From assembly GCF_965363235.1 (NCBI RefSeq), contig NC_134839.1, positions 56,263,560 through 56,327,559 of the forward strand: 64,000 nt of DNA. Direction: 5' to 3'. Source of the DNA: Mytilus galloprovincialis. Its lineage: Eukaryota; Mollusca; Bivalvia; Mytilida; Mytilidae. Both the position numbers and the translations under genes were made by a program. This document shows positions 62,410 through 64,000 of this stretch, piece after piece. Positions within the stretch are counted from its first letter, which is position 1, and each line of letters starts with the position of its first letter. The notes beneath the pieces are model-generated. The model was not told the origin of the DNA. It was given only the letters and a program-made list of their open reading frames with translations, and made no database searches.

Positions 62410-64000
62410 TTGTAAAAAAATATTATTTTTTATTTTTTTCCTTACACAAGATCATACATGTATAAAGCTAGTTTATAATGATAGTATACAGTTAGAGCAA
62501 ATGTTTTATGACTATTTTGAATTATATATGTTGTTGATGTTAGACCTCATCGATGACACGAAAAGGTGAAGAAAATATCAATTGACAATCAATCAGAAAT
62601 CATAGTCAATTTAAGGCTACGGTTGTATAACGAGGTTCAAATTCAATAAATCGATTAAAAAGATACAATCAAGATAACAAGCCATCATCGAGGGAATCGC
62701 TACAGCAAAATTGGATGCATCGACAAGGTAAGCATCTGCTAAAGAACGATTATTCAAAGATAAACGAACAACATCTTGGCTTGAAAAAATCCAGATAAAA
62801 ATCCAGTCTACATCACCAAGATAAACCGATGTTCAAACGCGGGAGACTATGTTGCTTCAAAAGCAAAATCCGCAAATGTAAGCAAATAGTGACACTCATC
62901 AAGCTACTCATTGCAACTACTGTAGGTAAACATACATTGAAAATGTGCAAGTAGAACATATCTATGGTTATTTGATACGCAGATAATACATAAATGTCGA
63001 TCAAATCTTTGTTGGGACAGTTAAAATGTCGACGCAACGAATTCAAATTTACAACCCTTTGTTAATATTTAAGAATAGACTTTTTTATTCGTCTTTAAAA
63101 TTGTATTCATGATAAAAAAAAAAGTCCCAATCAAACAAACTGACATATTTGAAAGCACTCTGTTCTCTTACACGAAGCTTCTGACTAATCCTAAATTTAA
63201 AAGATACATTAAATGAATAGGGAGGGTGAAAGTTCTTATTTAGAGGTTTCGGGTCGGACAGTCATATATAATTTTTTTTAAAGAGGTACACTTGGAAAAT
63301 AGATTGTCAAAATATTCAATATTTTAGAATATTTTGACCAAATCATTATGAATATATAAAAAAGTGTTTAATGACAGAACTGCTATATTCGCTGGGGGTG
63401 TTGACATAAAAAAAGAAAGGCACATTATATATTGATTTCAATGTATCCTTCGAACGGTACTTCCTCGGAAATCTTGACAGAGAAACCTTGTCTAAATTTC
63501 GGGAGGTTTTGTGATCCCAACTTTGCACGACTTACATTAAGCATGTCAAAAATAAAGGACTCAACCAGCTTAAACACAAACAATCATTATAAGAATAAAT
63601 TATGTGCAATCAAATATTGGAAATTACGAAGATGGAAATATGCTGCCGTATTCAATCGACCTAACAGACAAAGTCTAAAGGAACAAAGTTTGTATTGTTT
63701 CTTGCTTCTGCATCAGGTTATTGTATACCTGTGTTTGTGAGGCTGTACTATTACTTGATCAACACAAAAGATAACATTACACGTCAATATCAAATAAACC
63801 TGACATCTGATCGAAGTTTAATTGTTGATAGATGTTTACCATGCTATATCTTCATATTTCGTGTGTAGAGCTTATTTTTTTTCAATTTGGTTACATGTTT
63901 AGTCAGTGAAAAACAATTAAATATTTTACATTGGTACGAAATACTTATTTAAAATTTAAAATTTTCGATTTGGTCGTTTATGAGATTTGAACAGCGGTGA
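62410..64000. other. right-edge stretch, nothing firm
   Basis: Short open frames on both strands (for example 63432-63740 plus) match nothing I know. Further exons of the unidentified minus-strand gene could lie here unseen. Confidence 0.3.

Noticed and set aside
63432-63740. 102-residue plus-strand open frame at the right edge
   Set aside because: No recognisable domain, start context or splice support.

Overview
The window looks like nuclear DNA of a marine bivalve, most likely a mussel (Mytilus or a close relative). The DNA is AT-rich, the genes have small exons and large introns, and the space between exons is crowded with short repeats of types I recognise from bivalve genomes. The species call rests on memory of those repeats and was not checked by a search. 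No tRNA, rRNA or CRISPR array was seen.

Host genes, left to right: (1) an intronless SWSAP1 homologue at 433-1107 (minus), a Rad51-paralogue-like recombination factor; (2) IDH3B, the beta subunit of mitochondrial NAD-dependent isocitrate dehydrogenase, with eight well-supported exons at 12989-18268 (plus) and an unresolved 5' end that may reach back to about 1.4 kb, next to SWSAP1; (3) LRRIQ3, five exons at 25550-33466 (minus), an LRR/IQ/coiled-coil protein; (4) OGG1, the 8-oxoguanine DNA glycosylase, six exons at 36212-42932 (plus), with the catalytic Lys and Asp visible; (5) the last two exons of an unidentified minus-strand gene (62403-62338 and 53838-53692) that probably starts beyond the right edge. 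SWSAP1 and OGG1 are both DNA-maintenance genes, but nothing here shows that the neighbours are functionally linked.

The rest is dominated by mobile and repetitive DNA. It includes a family with TATACGACCGC-type inverted ends and internal tandem blocks (9193-12781), many TIR-bearing MITE-like elements (a 281-bp one with perfect ends at 23341-23621, a nested pair at 28497-29727, and a long-TIR foldback at 45954-46309), a degenerate telomere-like block in OGG1 intron 3, large inverted repeats, and short interspersed families.

The right third (48-61 kb) is the most interesting part. It contains broken Penelope-like reverse transcriptase fragments (50.4-51.5 kb minus; 55.86-56.23 and 60.38-61.05 kb plus) mixed with tandem copies of a roughly 359-bp unit at 48478-49330, 51954-52209 and 56222-58490. 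Each unit carries a hammerhead-ribozyme-like core: CTGATGA, a short stem II, GAAA, a 4-bp stem III and a GTA cleavage triplet. On the opposite strand it carries a second structured block with a CGAAAC box. This fits a retrozyme or Penelope-associated ribozyme repeat. Stem I does not pair canonically, so whether it cleaves is open.
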